A stretch of 64,000 nt of DNA, taken from Nitrospira sp. GTDB lineage: Bacteria > Nitrospirota > Nitrospiria > Nitrospirales > Nitrospiraceae. The stretch lies in NCBI GenBank assembly GCA_022842445.1, contig JALHPO010000001.1:582984-646983 (forward strand). Reading direction: 5' to 3'. The position numbers and the translations under genes were made by a program. Below the pieces are notes generated by a model. It was given only the letters and a program-made list of their open reading frames with translations, ran no database searches and was not told where the DNA came from. Positions 51,628 to 59,586 of the stretch are shown piece after piece; position 1 is the first letter of the stretch; each line of letters begins with the position of its first letter.

Positions 51628-52566
51628 ATGATCCACCCATCCGAGGATTCCCCTGCATCCGATCCCCTCTTGCCGCTGAGTGAACCGGCTGTCCCCATTA
51701 CAGGGCTCCGGCGCACCTATCCCAGATATGTGACCATGCTGCTTTTCGGTCTGGTCACCTGCAGCGCTATGATCGGAGTGCCGCTCTTCGGATTCTTCTA
51801 CGGGTACACCTGGCTGGACTGGACCATGTTCGGCCTGTTGTATGTCGCGACCGGGTTGGGTATTACCGTCGGGTACCACCGATTGATTTCACACCGAAGC
51901 TTCACCTGCCCGGATTGGGTCAAAGTCTGTTTTCTCATTGCCGGCGGCTGGGCGCTTCAGAATTCCGCCCTCAAATGGGGGGCTGACCACATCCGCCACC
52001 ATGCTGCCTGCGACCAGGATGCCGACCCGTACAATGCCAAACTGGGATTTTGGCATAGCCACTGCGGATGGCTGTGGTCGGACCAACGCCATGCCGACCC
52101 CAAATACGCGGCACGCCTTCGGCAAGATCCGATCGTGGTGTGGCAGCACCAGCACTACGTGCCGATCGTTCTCTCCGGCCTCGCGTTTCCATTCGTCGTC
52201 GGATGGCTGTATGGAGGATGGATGGCCGGCATGAGTTGTTTCATGCTCGCGGGAGTCGGCCGGATGTTCGCCGTCCTCAATTCGACCTTTTGCATCAACT
52301 CAGTGTGTCACTTGTGGGGAAGACAACCGCACAGCCAGGCGGATTCCAGCCGGGACAGCTGGCTGGTCTCGCTCCTCACTTTCGGCGAGGGATACCACAA
52401 CTACCACCACACGCACCAGACCGATTACCGGAACGGTCCACGCTGGTATAATTTCGATCCGTCGAAATGGCTGATCTATACCCTCTCGCTGCTTGGCCTG
52501 GCTTCCTCGCTCCGCACCGCCTCCGGTGGGGAACGAGGACAAGAGCTGATCGCCAATGGCCGATAG
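51628..52566 (+). CDS. Fatty acid desaturase (acyl-CoA/acyl-lipid delta-9 type)
   Basis: 312 aa with four membrane helices. The three histidine boxes are present: HRLISHRS near residue 75, HIRHHAACD near 115 and HNYHHTHQTDYRNG near 255, the di-iron ligands of membrane desaturases. The box spacing fits delta-9 desaturases that make monounsaturated membrane lipids. One of few plus-strand genes. Its last ten codons lie in a sequence repeated upstream at 51386-51420, so the original C-terminus may have been different. Confidence 0.92.
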   Translation: MIHPSEDSPASDPLLPLSEPAVPITGLRRTYPRYVTMLLFGLVTCSAMIGVPLFGFFYGYTWLDWTMFGLLYVATGLGITVGYHRLISHRSFTCPDWVKVCFLIAGGWALQNSALKWGADHIRHHAACDQDADPYNAKLGFWHSHCGWLWSDQRHADPKYAARLRQDPIVVWQHQHYVPIVLSGLAFPFVVGWLYGGWMAGMSCFMLAGVGRMFAVLNSTFCINSVCHLWGRQPHSQADSSRDSWLVSLLTFGEGYHNYHHTHQTDYRNGPRWYNFDPSKWLIYTLSLLGLASSLRTASGGERGQELIANGR

Positions 52567-52571
52567 CATCC
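52537..52571 (+). repeat. Direct repeat, copy covering the desaturase stop codon
   Basis: Pairs with 51386-51420 (31 of 35 nt; similarity continues a few nt as GGGCGTG / GGACGTG). It contains the last codons and the TAG of the desaturase gene. Confidence 0.6.
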
Positions 52572-53043
52572 GGGCGTGCGGGGTGAGGGGTAAGGCGTCA
52601 GGGGTGGCGGACAATGGTACGGTGCAGCTGATACCTCACAACTAAGAACTCAACACTCACAACTCCTGCATAAGCCATACGCCATCAGCTCTTTCGATCC
52701 GACCCCTGTCAGTACTTCCTCCATGCCACCGGCGGCAGGTTCCAGAGTTCTGCGCGGACGGCCGTCCTCATCCTCTGACGAAACGTTCATCGAATAGCTC
52801 ACTGACCAGCGTGGATGCAGACAACCTTCCGGCCACAAGGCCATCCACGAAAATATCCGGGAAAGCAGCCGAGCCCTCATGTGGAGGCAAGACCCCTTAA
52901 GGGAAACACTGTCGAGACTATTCCCGAATACCTATCCGCCCCCCTCATGGGTAGGGGGGAGGTGACTTATTGGCAAGGCTTTAGGTATCCTCTGCACACA
53001 GGACTGCAGGATCGATTGCCCTATCCCCCAAAGGAGCAACGCG
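52567..53043. other. 477-bp intergenic region with token repeats and a ureD 3' fragment
   Basis: The first 110 nt are low-complexity tokens (GGGGTGAGGGGTAAGG, AACTCAACACTCACAACT). The ureD-end copy lies at 52688-52766. From about 52770 to 53030 nothing is recognised. AAGGAG at 53031-53036 serves the lipoprotein gene that follows. Confidence 0.55.
52688..52766 (-). repeat. Detached ureD 3'-end copy A
   Basis: On the minus strand this reads in the ureD frame [18 protein letters not shown] then TGA, the same peptide as the true UreD C-terminus (57098-57151). About 78 nt align with 57079-57154, including roughly 20 nt beyond the stop (GCTCTTT...CCCC). Codons differ (AGG AAG TAC TGA against CGC AAA TAC TAA), so it is a diverged relative, not a recent copy. 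It closes the left side of the 52.8-54.6 kb segment. Confidence 0.85.
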
Positions 53044-54241
53044 ATGAATCATGCAAGACTCGCATCAGCCTTGATCGCCAGTTTCCTTTTAGTGTCCTGT
53101 GGAGGTGGAGATGGAGGTGTGGGGGTCGGCACTCCAGGAGGCAGTCCAACACCGTTGACCGGTGTGTTTATTGATAGTCCCGTGCAAGGACTTCCGTACA
53201 GCACTACCTCAGGACTGTCGGGGCAAACCGGTGCCAATGGGGAATTTCAATACCGTTCAGGAGACAGAATCACCTTCGGTAGCGGGCTGTTTTTCCTTGA
53301 AGGATTAGCACAACCCTATATCACCCCCTTTACGCTGCTCGGAAGAACTGCCGTAGCGGATGTCCAGCATATATGGCCGGTCAATCTTGCGCGCTATCTT
53401 TTAGGGCTTAATACCTCGCCGACTGCAGACATCATCACACTGCCGGCTGCAATTCCCCCACTCCCGACGTCGACATGTTTCGCCTGTAATAACTTTGACG
53501 CGGCAGTCACTGCTGCGAATATTCCGTTGGCTTCTCAGGCAGACGCAATTGCACACCTGAAGAGGCAATTTTCGATCTGGGGGGGGTTGGGCAGCCATCA
53601 GCCCAAATGGCATTCGAGTGTTCACTTTCCTTCCTAACGGCATCTATCTCCTCGCCGACGATGACGATCCGACTGTAGCGGATGGAAACGATGGTATGGA
53701 GCGTGGAACGTACGGCTGGAATCCCAATACCAACGCCCTCACGTTTACAGTGGAGGTTGACACGGATGGTACCGGTGGGCTTTCCAACCCCGGAGCGCCT
53801 CCATATCTGTTCGTCATCGGAGCCTCTGGCGACACTGCTGTGTTACACCTTGGTCCAAATGCCAGTGACCAGATCCACCTCTCGCGCGTGATCGATACTG
53901 CAAATCCTATCGTAGGGACATGGGCTCTGACAGTCCCTGCTGTTGGTTTTTCTGCGGTTATCACATTCATGCCGGATGGAACATTCACTGTCGCCAATGA
54001 TGAGATTCAGACAATTCCGGCTGGTATCGAGCGGGGATCATACACATTGAATAACCAAACCTTGACCTTGATGACGACAGTCGACACCAATGGACAGTTT
54101 GGATTTAATGAGTTGCTTCCTCTGCCGGGAAATTCAACGGAAGAAGCACTGCTGAGTTCATCGTTAACCCCTCATCTGGATTTCTTGGAGTTACGGAACG
54201 GGAATGATGTTGCTTTCTTCCATAGGATAAAAGTTCCCTAG
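53044..54241 (+). pseudogene. Surface lipoprotein gene with a frameshift in an 8-G run
   Basis: The gene begins well (AAGGAG, ATG 53044; lipobox VSC, Cys19; Gly-rich linker; VFIDSPVQGLPYSTTSGLSG, a motif of bacterial surface proteins). Frame is lost at the G run 53579-53586: with eight Gs the chain stops at 53637, with seven it would continue through IWGGWAAISPNGIRVFTFLPNG into a second frame ending at 54241, giving about 398 aa. The C-terminal half has two related beta modules (RVFTFLPNGIYLLADD and AVITFMPDGTFTVAND). Either a pseudogene, a phase-variable gene or a base-calling error in the run. Confidence 0.75.
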
Positions 54242-54904
54242 TGGACCCGCCTTGCGAAAATCGGCGGATGCATCCGTAGGTTTCGGCTTCACGTTCAGGC
54301 CGATGGCGCCGTTCTCAGATTCACTCCTGGAATGGGCCTCCTCTGACGAGCAGTAATGGGTAAGAGAGCGCGACAGCTTGGCACTGGGGAGACGGAGTAG
54401 ACGTCTCCCGTTGGTGAACATGCCACAAGACAAAATGCTATCGGCTCTGCTGCCGAATTTTTTCGGGGTTCTGGATTTCGAGTTGCGTGGCTTGAGAAGA
54501 CACTGAAGTTCCGCACCACACTCGAAACGAGCAACCTGAAACTCTAGACTTGCCGGGCAATTGATGAGAACGATGCGGCAGGAGATTTATACGAGGAGAT
54601 GCCCGATCCCTGTCAGTACTTCCTCCACGCCACCGGCGGCAGATTCCAGAGTTCTGCGCGGACGGCCGTCCACCGAAATCTCCAGAATATAGCCTTCCTT
54701 CTCTTCCGGTTTTCCCAAAAACCTCACTTGAAAACTCCCGAATCCCCCATCGATTTATCAGGGATTTTGGCCTATCCTACGGGAGGTTCAAAAACAAATG
54801 ATTCCGCTCACAAAGCAACAGTTTCATAGTAGCCCAGTTGCAAAGGAGAGGATCGATTTGCATGAAAAGTGCTTGCACCTCATATCCTTGCCTGGAGGTC
54901 CCAC
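54242..54904. other. 663-bp intergenic region with ureD 3' fragment B
   Basis: No gene supported. 54242-54590 shows nothing recognisable beyond scattered CG-rich words; 54600-54672 is the ureD-end copy B; 54680-54890 is AT-rich and leads to the ribosome site GGAGG at about 54895 of the next lipoprotein gene. Confidence 0.5.
54600..54672 (-). repeat. Detached ureD 3'-end copy B
   Basis: Reads on the minus strand [19 protein letters not shown] then TGA, in the ureD frame and one residue further upstream than copy A. It shares with copy A the words CCCTGTCAGTACTTCCTCCA, absent from the true ureD end, so copies A and B are closer to each other. It separates the 52.8-54.6 kb segment from the 54.7-57.1 kb segment. 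Confidence 0.85.
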
Positions 54905-55573
54905 ATGCAGCAGAGCCGCTTGGTCATTTTCCTTCTGACCGCGCCATTGATCCTGCTTGCCAGCGCCTCTTGCAGTGCAATCAATTACTCATTTGCGCCG
55001 GTTGATACCATTACTCTCGTTTCTCCGATCGCCAACAATTCCGCTATTTCGTTCGGTATCTCATACCCATCAGACTATTCTCCCAAATCGAAACATCTTC
55101 AGTTCTCGGAGGCGATTCAAAGGGGGTTACTTGGCTCATCAGCCTTTCAAAACGCGCAACCCGTAGGTGGGATACCAGAAACAGGACTCTATGTGTTGGT
55201 CGATATGACTAGGCGTAGTGAGGCCGGACGGCCGAGGTCGTGGGGATCTTTCATAAGACAGTTTAACCGGCTTTTATCTTCCACTACACTTTTCTCAATC
55301 CCTTACTACGGCGAACCGCTCGGGGACATCAATCAACTTTCCACATCTACCTTAGTTATCACCTATGTATTGTATTTGGATGGGGCAAAGATAAACACAT
55401 ACCCTTATTCAGTCAATGCGAGAGTATTTCGTTGGATATTGGCTCCATTGGTATTCCCCTTGCTGTCGAGTGAATGGGACACACCCTTTTCTGGTGCCCA
55501 ACGCGCTCAAGAATTACTCACGTCAACTACCCGACAATTTCTGCGTGATGCACAGCGTGATGGGTTTTTATGA
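54905..55573 (+). CDS. Lipoprotein, unknown
   Basis: Start at ATG 54905 (GGAGG 7 nt before), 222 aa. Signal with Cys18 at ASASCSA, a likely lipobox. The mature chain is Ser/Thr/Asn-rich, with hydrophobic strands SAISFGISYPSDYSP and STLVITYVLYLDG, suggesting beta structure; no family is recognised. Codon use is AT-richer than in flanking respiratory genes, as expected for acquired DNA. The stop overlaps the next start by 4 nt (ATGA), so they are coupled. Confidence 0.72.
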   Translation: MQQSRLVIFLLTAPLILLASASCSAINYSFAPVDTITLVSPIANNSAISFGISYPSDYSPKSKHLQFSEAIQRGLLGSSAFQNAQPVGGIPETGLYVLVDMTRRSEAGRPRSWGSFIRQFNRLLSSTTLFSIPYYGEPLGDINQLSTSTLVITYVLYLDGAKINTYPYSVNARVFRWILAPLVFPLLSSEWDTPFSGAQRAQELLTSTTRQFLRDAQRDGFL

Positions 55574-56116
55574 GTGCGCCAATCGGTCGAGTCTCAATTA
55601 AAGCGCCCACCTTAGAGCTTCAGGATCAGTTTGTTGCTAGGCTGAAAACCGCCATCGCCCTGAAAACTTTTCGGGAAATTCGTGAAGTACAGGACCTTCG
55701 CAAGGAGTCGACTTCTCAACCGAGTGGCTGGCTTGAGGGCTTGTTCCATAAAGACCAACCTGAAGATGATTTGTCCGGACTCAAAGATTCGATTGGGGAA
55801 GGCCTAGTATTTGATTTCACACCACTCGTTTGGGAGATTCAGGTAACTGAAGCCAGTATATCTGCATTCGCCCCCGCTATTCCTCCCTACGGGGAATCCT
55901 ACTGTCCTTCACTATGTTGCTCAAGGAAGATTGGTTCGCCTTGATGGTCCCGGTGTTTTATGGAAGGCCGTCTGCTCAGTGCGCTTGCCATTTCAAATAC
56001 AAATGACCGCGACACCGTATGAATTAGCGAAAGATCCCAACTCAGTTCTGCATCTGAAACGCGTGGAAGCTGCCATTCAATGCAGTGATGAATTGCTCAA
56101 GAAAGCCCTTGGGTAG
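55570..56116 (+). pseudogene. Coupled partner gene with a frameshift at a 4-G run
   Basis: From ATG 55570 the frame runs to 55944, but coding character passes at about 55890 into another frame that ends at 56116. Removing one G from the run 55891-55894 joins ...AFAPAIPPYG to NPTVLHYVAQGRLVRLDGPG and gives about 181 aa. No signal peptide and no recognised family. With the lipoprotein upstream it makes a two-gene unit; the same kind of one-G insertion breaks the surface lipoprotein at 53044. Confidence 0.7.
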
Positions 56117-56418
56117 TGGGCCTGATTTTCAGGTGGAAACTCTGTTTGATGGGTGACCAGCTGTGGAATGGAAGATCGTTCAGACGGAGGCAACAAATAA
56201 TGGAACGTACGTGCCTGGTGAGATAACCGATTGTGCTCATTCTGTGCTCAAGCCCACCTCACTCCACCCTACTCAAGCCTTTTCCAGCCAAAATCGAGTT
56301 GTCGTCTAACTGTTGGATATGCTTGGCCTGAGTGAGGCTGAGTAGGCTGGAGTTGGATGTCGAAGACGCTTTCCTAAACCGCGGGTCGGAGAGGCAAGTC
56401 TGTCGCACAACTATCTGA
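56117..56418. other. 302-bp convergent gap
   Basis: Between the frameshifted gene and the DUF4926 gene. It contains the inverted repeat 56261-56353, which may serve as a bidirectional terminator; otherwise nothing is recognised. Confidence 0.5.
56261..56353. repeat. Imperfect inverted repeat (CTACTCAAGCC / GGCTGAGTAGG)
   Basis: Arms 56261-56280 and 56335-56353 pair at 18 of 20 positions with a 54-nt interval. No T run follows, so a terminator role is uncertain. Confidence 0.5.
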
Positions 56419-56652
56419 TTACAGGGTGCGAGCACAAAGGACTTCGTCTCGGCGGAGGGCTTCAAGGGCAGAGGCAGGAACACTGGTGACTGCTATCGTA
56501 TCGCCTAGGGCATTGAAGACTTCGATGGAATAGCCCTCAGTTCCGTCAAGCGCCACATGATGCTCGACCAATTTGACGATGTCGCCACGGCGGAGACGAT
56601 GCTCTGGCACATCACACTTCAGTGCCACATCCGTGTAGAGATCAAACTTCAT
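56419..56652 (-). CDS. DUF4926 protein
   Basis: 77 aa. A small SH3-like barrel pattern: YTDVALKCDVPEHRLRRGDIVKLVEHH, GTEGYSIEVFNALGDTIAVTSVPASALEAL, typical of DUF4926. Such short proteins are found beside larger partners in bacteria, often in variable regions. Its start overlaps the stop of the DUF6883 gene by 4 nt, which speaks for a coupled pair. Confidence 0.82.
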   Translation of the reverse strand: MKFDLYTDVALKCDVPEHRLRRGDIVKLVEHHVALDGTEGYSIEVFNALGDTIAVTSVPASALEALRRDEVLCARTL

Positions 56653-56984
56653 TTGGTCCTCCGCGTGTCTGGAATCAGTGTAACGAACTTCGTAATGCCC
56701 GACAAGTGTTCTGTCATCCAGATGGAGCGAACGGGCAGTGCCACACCACTTGGACCGGTCAGCGTGCCTCGTATTTCATAGTATTGCCCGAATGCGTTCG
56801 ATTCCAGCCGCTGTGCCTCCAACGGAAGGAGTTGGGTGCGCAAGTCTCGCAGCAAGTGGCTCGCGGTCTCCTGCCTATAGCCGGCTTGCGCTAGAAATGC
56901 CGACTTGTCGCCACGCGCTTGCGGTAATAGCAAGTACCTCGTCAGCTTGTCTTCAGCGATGGCGGTATCCAAGGGTAGTCTCAT
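56649..56984 (-). CDS. DUF6883 protein
   Basis: 111 aa, ATG with AAGG before it. The pattern DKLTRYLLLP..GDKSAFLAQAGY..ETASHLLRDLRTQ (helices), then FGQYYEIRGTLTGPSG and IWMTEHLSGITKFVTLIPD (strands) fits DUF6883. Frequently paired with DUF4926; a toxin-antitoxin-like or immunity-like role is possible, but neither partner shows a nuclease motif. Carried in the segment between ureD copies B and C. Confidence 0.78.
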   Translation of the reverse strand: MRLPLDTAIAEDKLTRYLLLPQARGDKSAFLAQAGYRQETASHLLRDLRTQLLPLEAQRLESNAFGQYYEIRGTLTGPSGVALPVRSIWMTEHLSGITKFVTLIPDTRRTK

Positions 56985-57078
56985 TAACCTTCACCCTCGC
57001 ACGGCTAACATGGTCCGCCGCTTAGATAACAGGTTACAGGTATGCCGTTCTTATCCTTCAAGGCCGGCGGCGCAGCTG

Positions 57079-57154
57079 GCTCTTTGGACCCGCCCCGTTA
57101 GTATTTGCGCCATGCCACCGGCGGAAGGTTCCAGAGTTCTGCGCGGACGGCAGC
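57079..57154 (-). repeat. ureD 3'-end copy C (inside the intact gene)
   Basis: The true end of ure[18 protein letters not shown] and TAA at 57098-57100, with about 20 nt of following sequence. It aligns with copies A (52688-52766) and B (54600-54672). The three are direct repeats, oriented alike. Confidence 0.85.
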
Positions 57155-57994
57155 CCACAAGGCATCCAGCGCTCCGGTAAGATCCGGCGCAGTCCTGGCC
57201 AGAAGTTTGACCGCGACTCCCGGTGCAGCCGGCTGAGACACTCCCCCCAATAGAGACCCGGTTCGCTCATCCAGCAGCAGGCTGATCCGCGCTTCCAAAC
57301 GACTCCACACCTCAGGCGGGACGATATCGTTGATGACATAGAGCGATGCGACATAGTCCCATTCGGCCGCAAGCCCGACCGATCCCAAGTCCGTCGCCGG
57401 ATCGAGTGCATACCGCTCCACCAGCGAGTGCCCAGCCGCTGTCGTAATGCGTATCTCATTCTCCAGACTTGCAAAGGCCCATCGCTCGTTTCTGGCAATT
57501 CGACCTGACGCGACGGCATCCCATAACAGAATAGTTGCGCCCGGTTCTAAAGTCGCATGAATCGTTTGGCGGAATCGCGAACCGGCAAAGGGGATCGTAT
57601 GTTCAGGCAACCACTCCAAAACCGCACCAGCGCCGAGCGTGAGCTTGATATCCTGAATCGACACCTCGCCCTGCGAGCGATAGACGCGGTTTGCTGAAGG
57701 CGCGGAGATGAGGACATGGGTCTCCCCGCCCAGCTTCATGTCAATGGACAACCGATCGCCACCCACCAGGCCGCCGGAAGGATTTACCAGCAATGTATAG
57801 GCCGCACCCGTATCATCGAGGTAGATCGGCGGGAGCAGGTGCCAGGGAGTCGTGCAGTGGGAGCGTGCGATGATCGTCCGCCCGTTGCGCCGGGCATACT
57901 CCAGCCGCAACGCTCCAGCGCGGCCGACCGACTCGGTCAGAATATCCGGTGAGCTTTTTCTTTTTGGTGACACAGGCACCGGTGAGACAATCAC
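57098..57994 (-). CDS. ureD: Urease accessory protein UreD
   Basis: 298 aa from a GTG overlapping the ureG stop by 4 nt. UreD (UreH) with UreF and UreG loads nickel and carbamylates the active-site Lys of urease. Typical pieces: [48 protein letters not shown] and [17 protein letters not shown]. Last gene of the urease operon. Its final 54 nt lie in the repeat shared with copies A and B, so the present C-terminus may have been replaced during integration of the islands downstream. Confidence 0.95.
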   Translation of the reverse strand: MIVSPVPVSPKRKSSPDILTESVGRAGALRLEYARRNGRTIIARSHCTTPWHLLPPIYLDDTGAAYTLLVNPSGGLVGGDRLSIDMKLGGETHVLISAPSANRVYRSQGEVSIQDIKLTLGAGAVLEWLPEHTIPFAGSRFRQTIHATLEPGATILLWDAVASGRIARNERWAFASLENEIRITTAAGHSLVERYALDPATDLGSVGLAAEWDYVASLYVINDIVPPEVWSRLEARISLLLDERTGSLLGGVSQPAAPGVAVKLLARTAPDLTGALDALWAAVRAELWNLPPVAWRKY

Positions 57995-58665
57995 ACGCGC
58001 GGGACCCGCCGTGGAATGCGTTGCTCGACCCAGGCCGAGAGGGTATCGAGTCCGTCCCCGGACAAGAGGTTGGTAAAGACGAACGGCAACTCGCCCCGCA
58101 TGCGAAGGGTGTCCCGCTCCATCACGGCCAAGTCGGCGCGAACATAGGGAGCCAGATCCATCTTATTGATGACCAGCAGGTCGGATCGTGTGATACCCGG
58201 TCCGCCTTTGCGGGGGATCTTATCTCCACCGGCCACATCGATGACATAAATCACGTAGTCTACCAATTCGGGACTGAAGGTCGCGGCCAAGTTGTCGCCA
58301 CCGCTTTCCAAGAAAATCAACTCGATGTCCGGATGCCGTTTGAGCAGATCGTCGATGGCTTCCTGATTATGCGACGCGTCCTCCCGGATCGCCGTATGGG
58401 GACAGCCGCCGGTCTCCACTCCCACAATCCGGTCGATCGGCAAGGCGGCGCGTTTCGTCAGGATCTCCGCGTCGATTTTGGTGAAAATATCGTTCGTCAC
58501 GGCCGCCAAGCTGTAGCGGTCACGCAATGTCCGGCACAGAGCTTCGACCAGCGCGGTTTTGCCGGACCCCACCGGTCCGCCAACGCCGATGATGGGAATA
58601 CCCTTCGTTCTGGCTTGCGTCGGATGCATGTCGCCGTGACGGTGTTGATTGCTGTGGTCGTGCAT
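57991..58665 (-). CDS. ureG: Urease accessory GTPase UreG
   Basis: 224 aa. Metal-binding N-terminus with five His in 14 residues (H2, H4, H8, H10, H14), P-loop GGPVGSGKT at 29-37, the [10 protein letters not shown] nickel motif and ESGGDNL. UreG hydrolyses GTP to drive nickel insertion. The His-rich tail may store nickel, which is of interest because ureE, the usual nickel donor, is absent here. Confidence 0.97.
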   Translation of the reverse strand: MHDHSNQHRHGDMHPTQARTKGIPIIGVGGPVGSGKTALVEALCRTLRDRYSLAAVTNDIFTKIDAEILTKRAALPIDRIVGVETGGCPHTAIREDASHNQEAIDDLLKRHPDIELIFLESGGDNLAATFSPELVDYVIYVIDVAGGDKIPRKGGPGITRSDLLVINKMDLAPYVRADLAVMERDTLRMRGELPFVFTNLLSGDGLDTLSAWVEQRIPRRVPRV

Positions 58666-58752
58666 GGAATTACCAAGAGCCTATCGCTTATAGCAAATAG
58701 CGTATGGCTAAGAGCTGAAAGCCAATCACCGCTCTCCTTCCCCTTTTTGCCA

Positions 58753-58794
58753 CTTGCTACTCACCACTTACTACTTGCTACTCGCCACCTGCCA
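58753..58794. repeat. Degenerate CACTTGCTACTCACC token repeat
   Basis: In the ureG-ureF gap, near-repeats of ACTTGCTACTC, CACCACTTACTAC and CGCCACCTGCC follow each other; the first half of the gap (58675-58715) is a palindromic CTATCGCTTATAGC-type word. No gene or promoter is recognised. Confidence 0.45.
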
Positions 58795-58801
58795 TACGCT
58801 C

Positions 58802-59488
58802 TTAGCTTCTGAAAAGCCGCCACTCCAGCCGGCCGTGGCGCATGGCGTAAATATCCTGAATGGGGGACCATGAACTCATGGGTGTCTCGGTCCCGACTTC
58901 GCGACTGATACGATCGATCAACGGGAGCCACTCTCCCAGCACACGCTGCCCTTCACGCTGGCCGAGGGGAGTGAGCCGCATCGCGGCCGAGACGAATCCC
59001 ACCGCCGTCTGGTACAGAAACGCCGCGGCTGTTTCTTCGCCGTTCCATCCACAGGCTCCCAGCGTCAGCCCGAAACTGACGGCTAGGTGGCCGGGTGCCT
59101 TACCCGCTTCCACCGCATCGCGATACTCCGTCAGCACCGTCTTGCCCCGGAGTTGATCCGCAGCGACTTTCATCACCTGCCGTCCCATCTGTCGGCTGGC
59201 CAGGCGCGAATCACGGCCGAGCTTCGTCGAATCCAATTCCCGATCGACATCGATCGCCGGATCGAGTGTTCCTGCTGCTCCGGCCCGGTTCGCCAGTTTG
59301 ACGGCAATTGCCTCCCGCCGGCTTATTCCTCCGCGCAGCAGATCTTCGACATAGCGGGCCAGCTGATCCGAGTCCTTCACGGCGCCGCCCTGCACGGCCG
59401 CTTCCAGACCTGATGAAAAGGCGTACCCGCCCGACGGGAAGAAAGTATCAGTAAACCGCAAGCCCTCAAGCAACCCGCGCATCTTCAT
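58802..59488 (-). CDS. ureF: Urease accessory protein UreF
   Basis: Start at ATG 59488 (AGGA before it), 228 aa; a longer frame upstream crosses the repeat and is not used. Helical protein with the UreF signature RFTDTFFPSGGYAFSSGLE and HGRLEWRLF at the C-terminus. It gates GTP hydrolysis by UreG during activation. A 98-nt gap of GACAGG-type tokens parts it from ureC. Confidence 0.95.
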   Translation of the reverse strand: MKMRGLLEGLRFTDTFFPSGGYAFSSGLEAAVQGGAVKDSDQLARYVEDLLRGGISRREAIAVKLANRAGAAGTLDPAIDVDRELDSTKLGRDSRLASRQMGRQVMKVAADQLRGKTVLTEYRDAVEAGKAPGHLAVSFGLTLGACGWNGEETAAAFLYQTAVGFVSAAMRLTPLGQREGQRVLGEWLPLIDRISREVGTETPMSSWSPIQDIYAMRHGRLEWRLFRS

Positions 59489-59497
59489 GAATCCTGG

Positions 59498-59580
59498 CTG
59501 ACAGGCCTCAGGCCGATGAGCTGACAGGATGGGACGAAGGCCCCGCCCGGGCTTGTCAGCCTGCAACTTGTCAGCGATCC
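59498..59580. repeat. Degenerate GACAGG/CTTGTCAG token repeat in the ureC-ureF gap
   Basis: Same vocabulary as at 27700-27780 (GCTGACAGG, CTTGTCAGCCTG, CAACTTGTCAG). It splits the urease operon between ureC and ureF. Confidence 0.45.
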
Positions 59581-59586
59581 CTTTCC

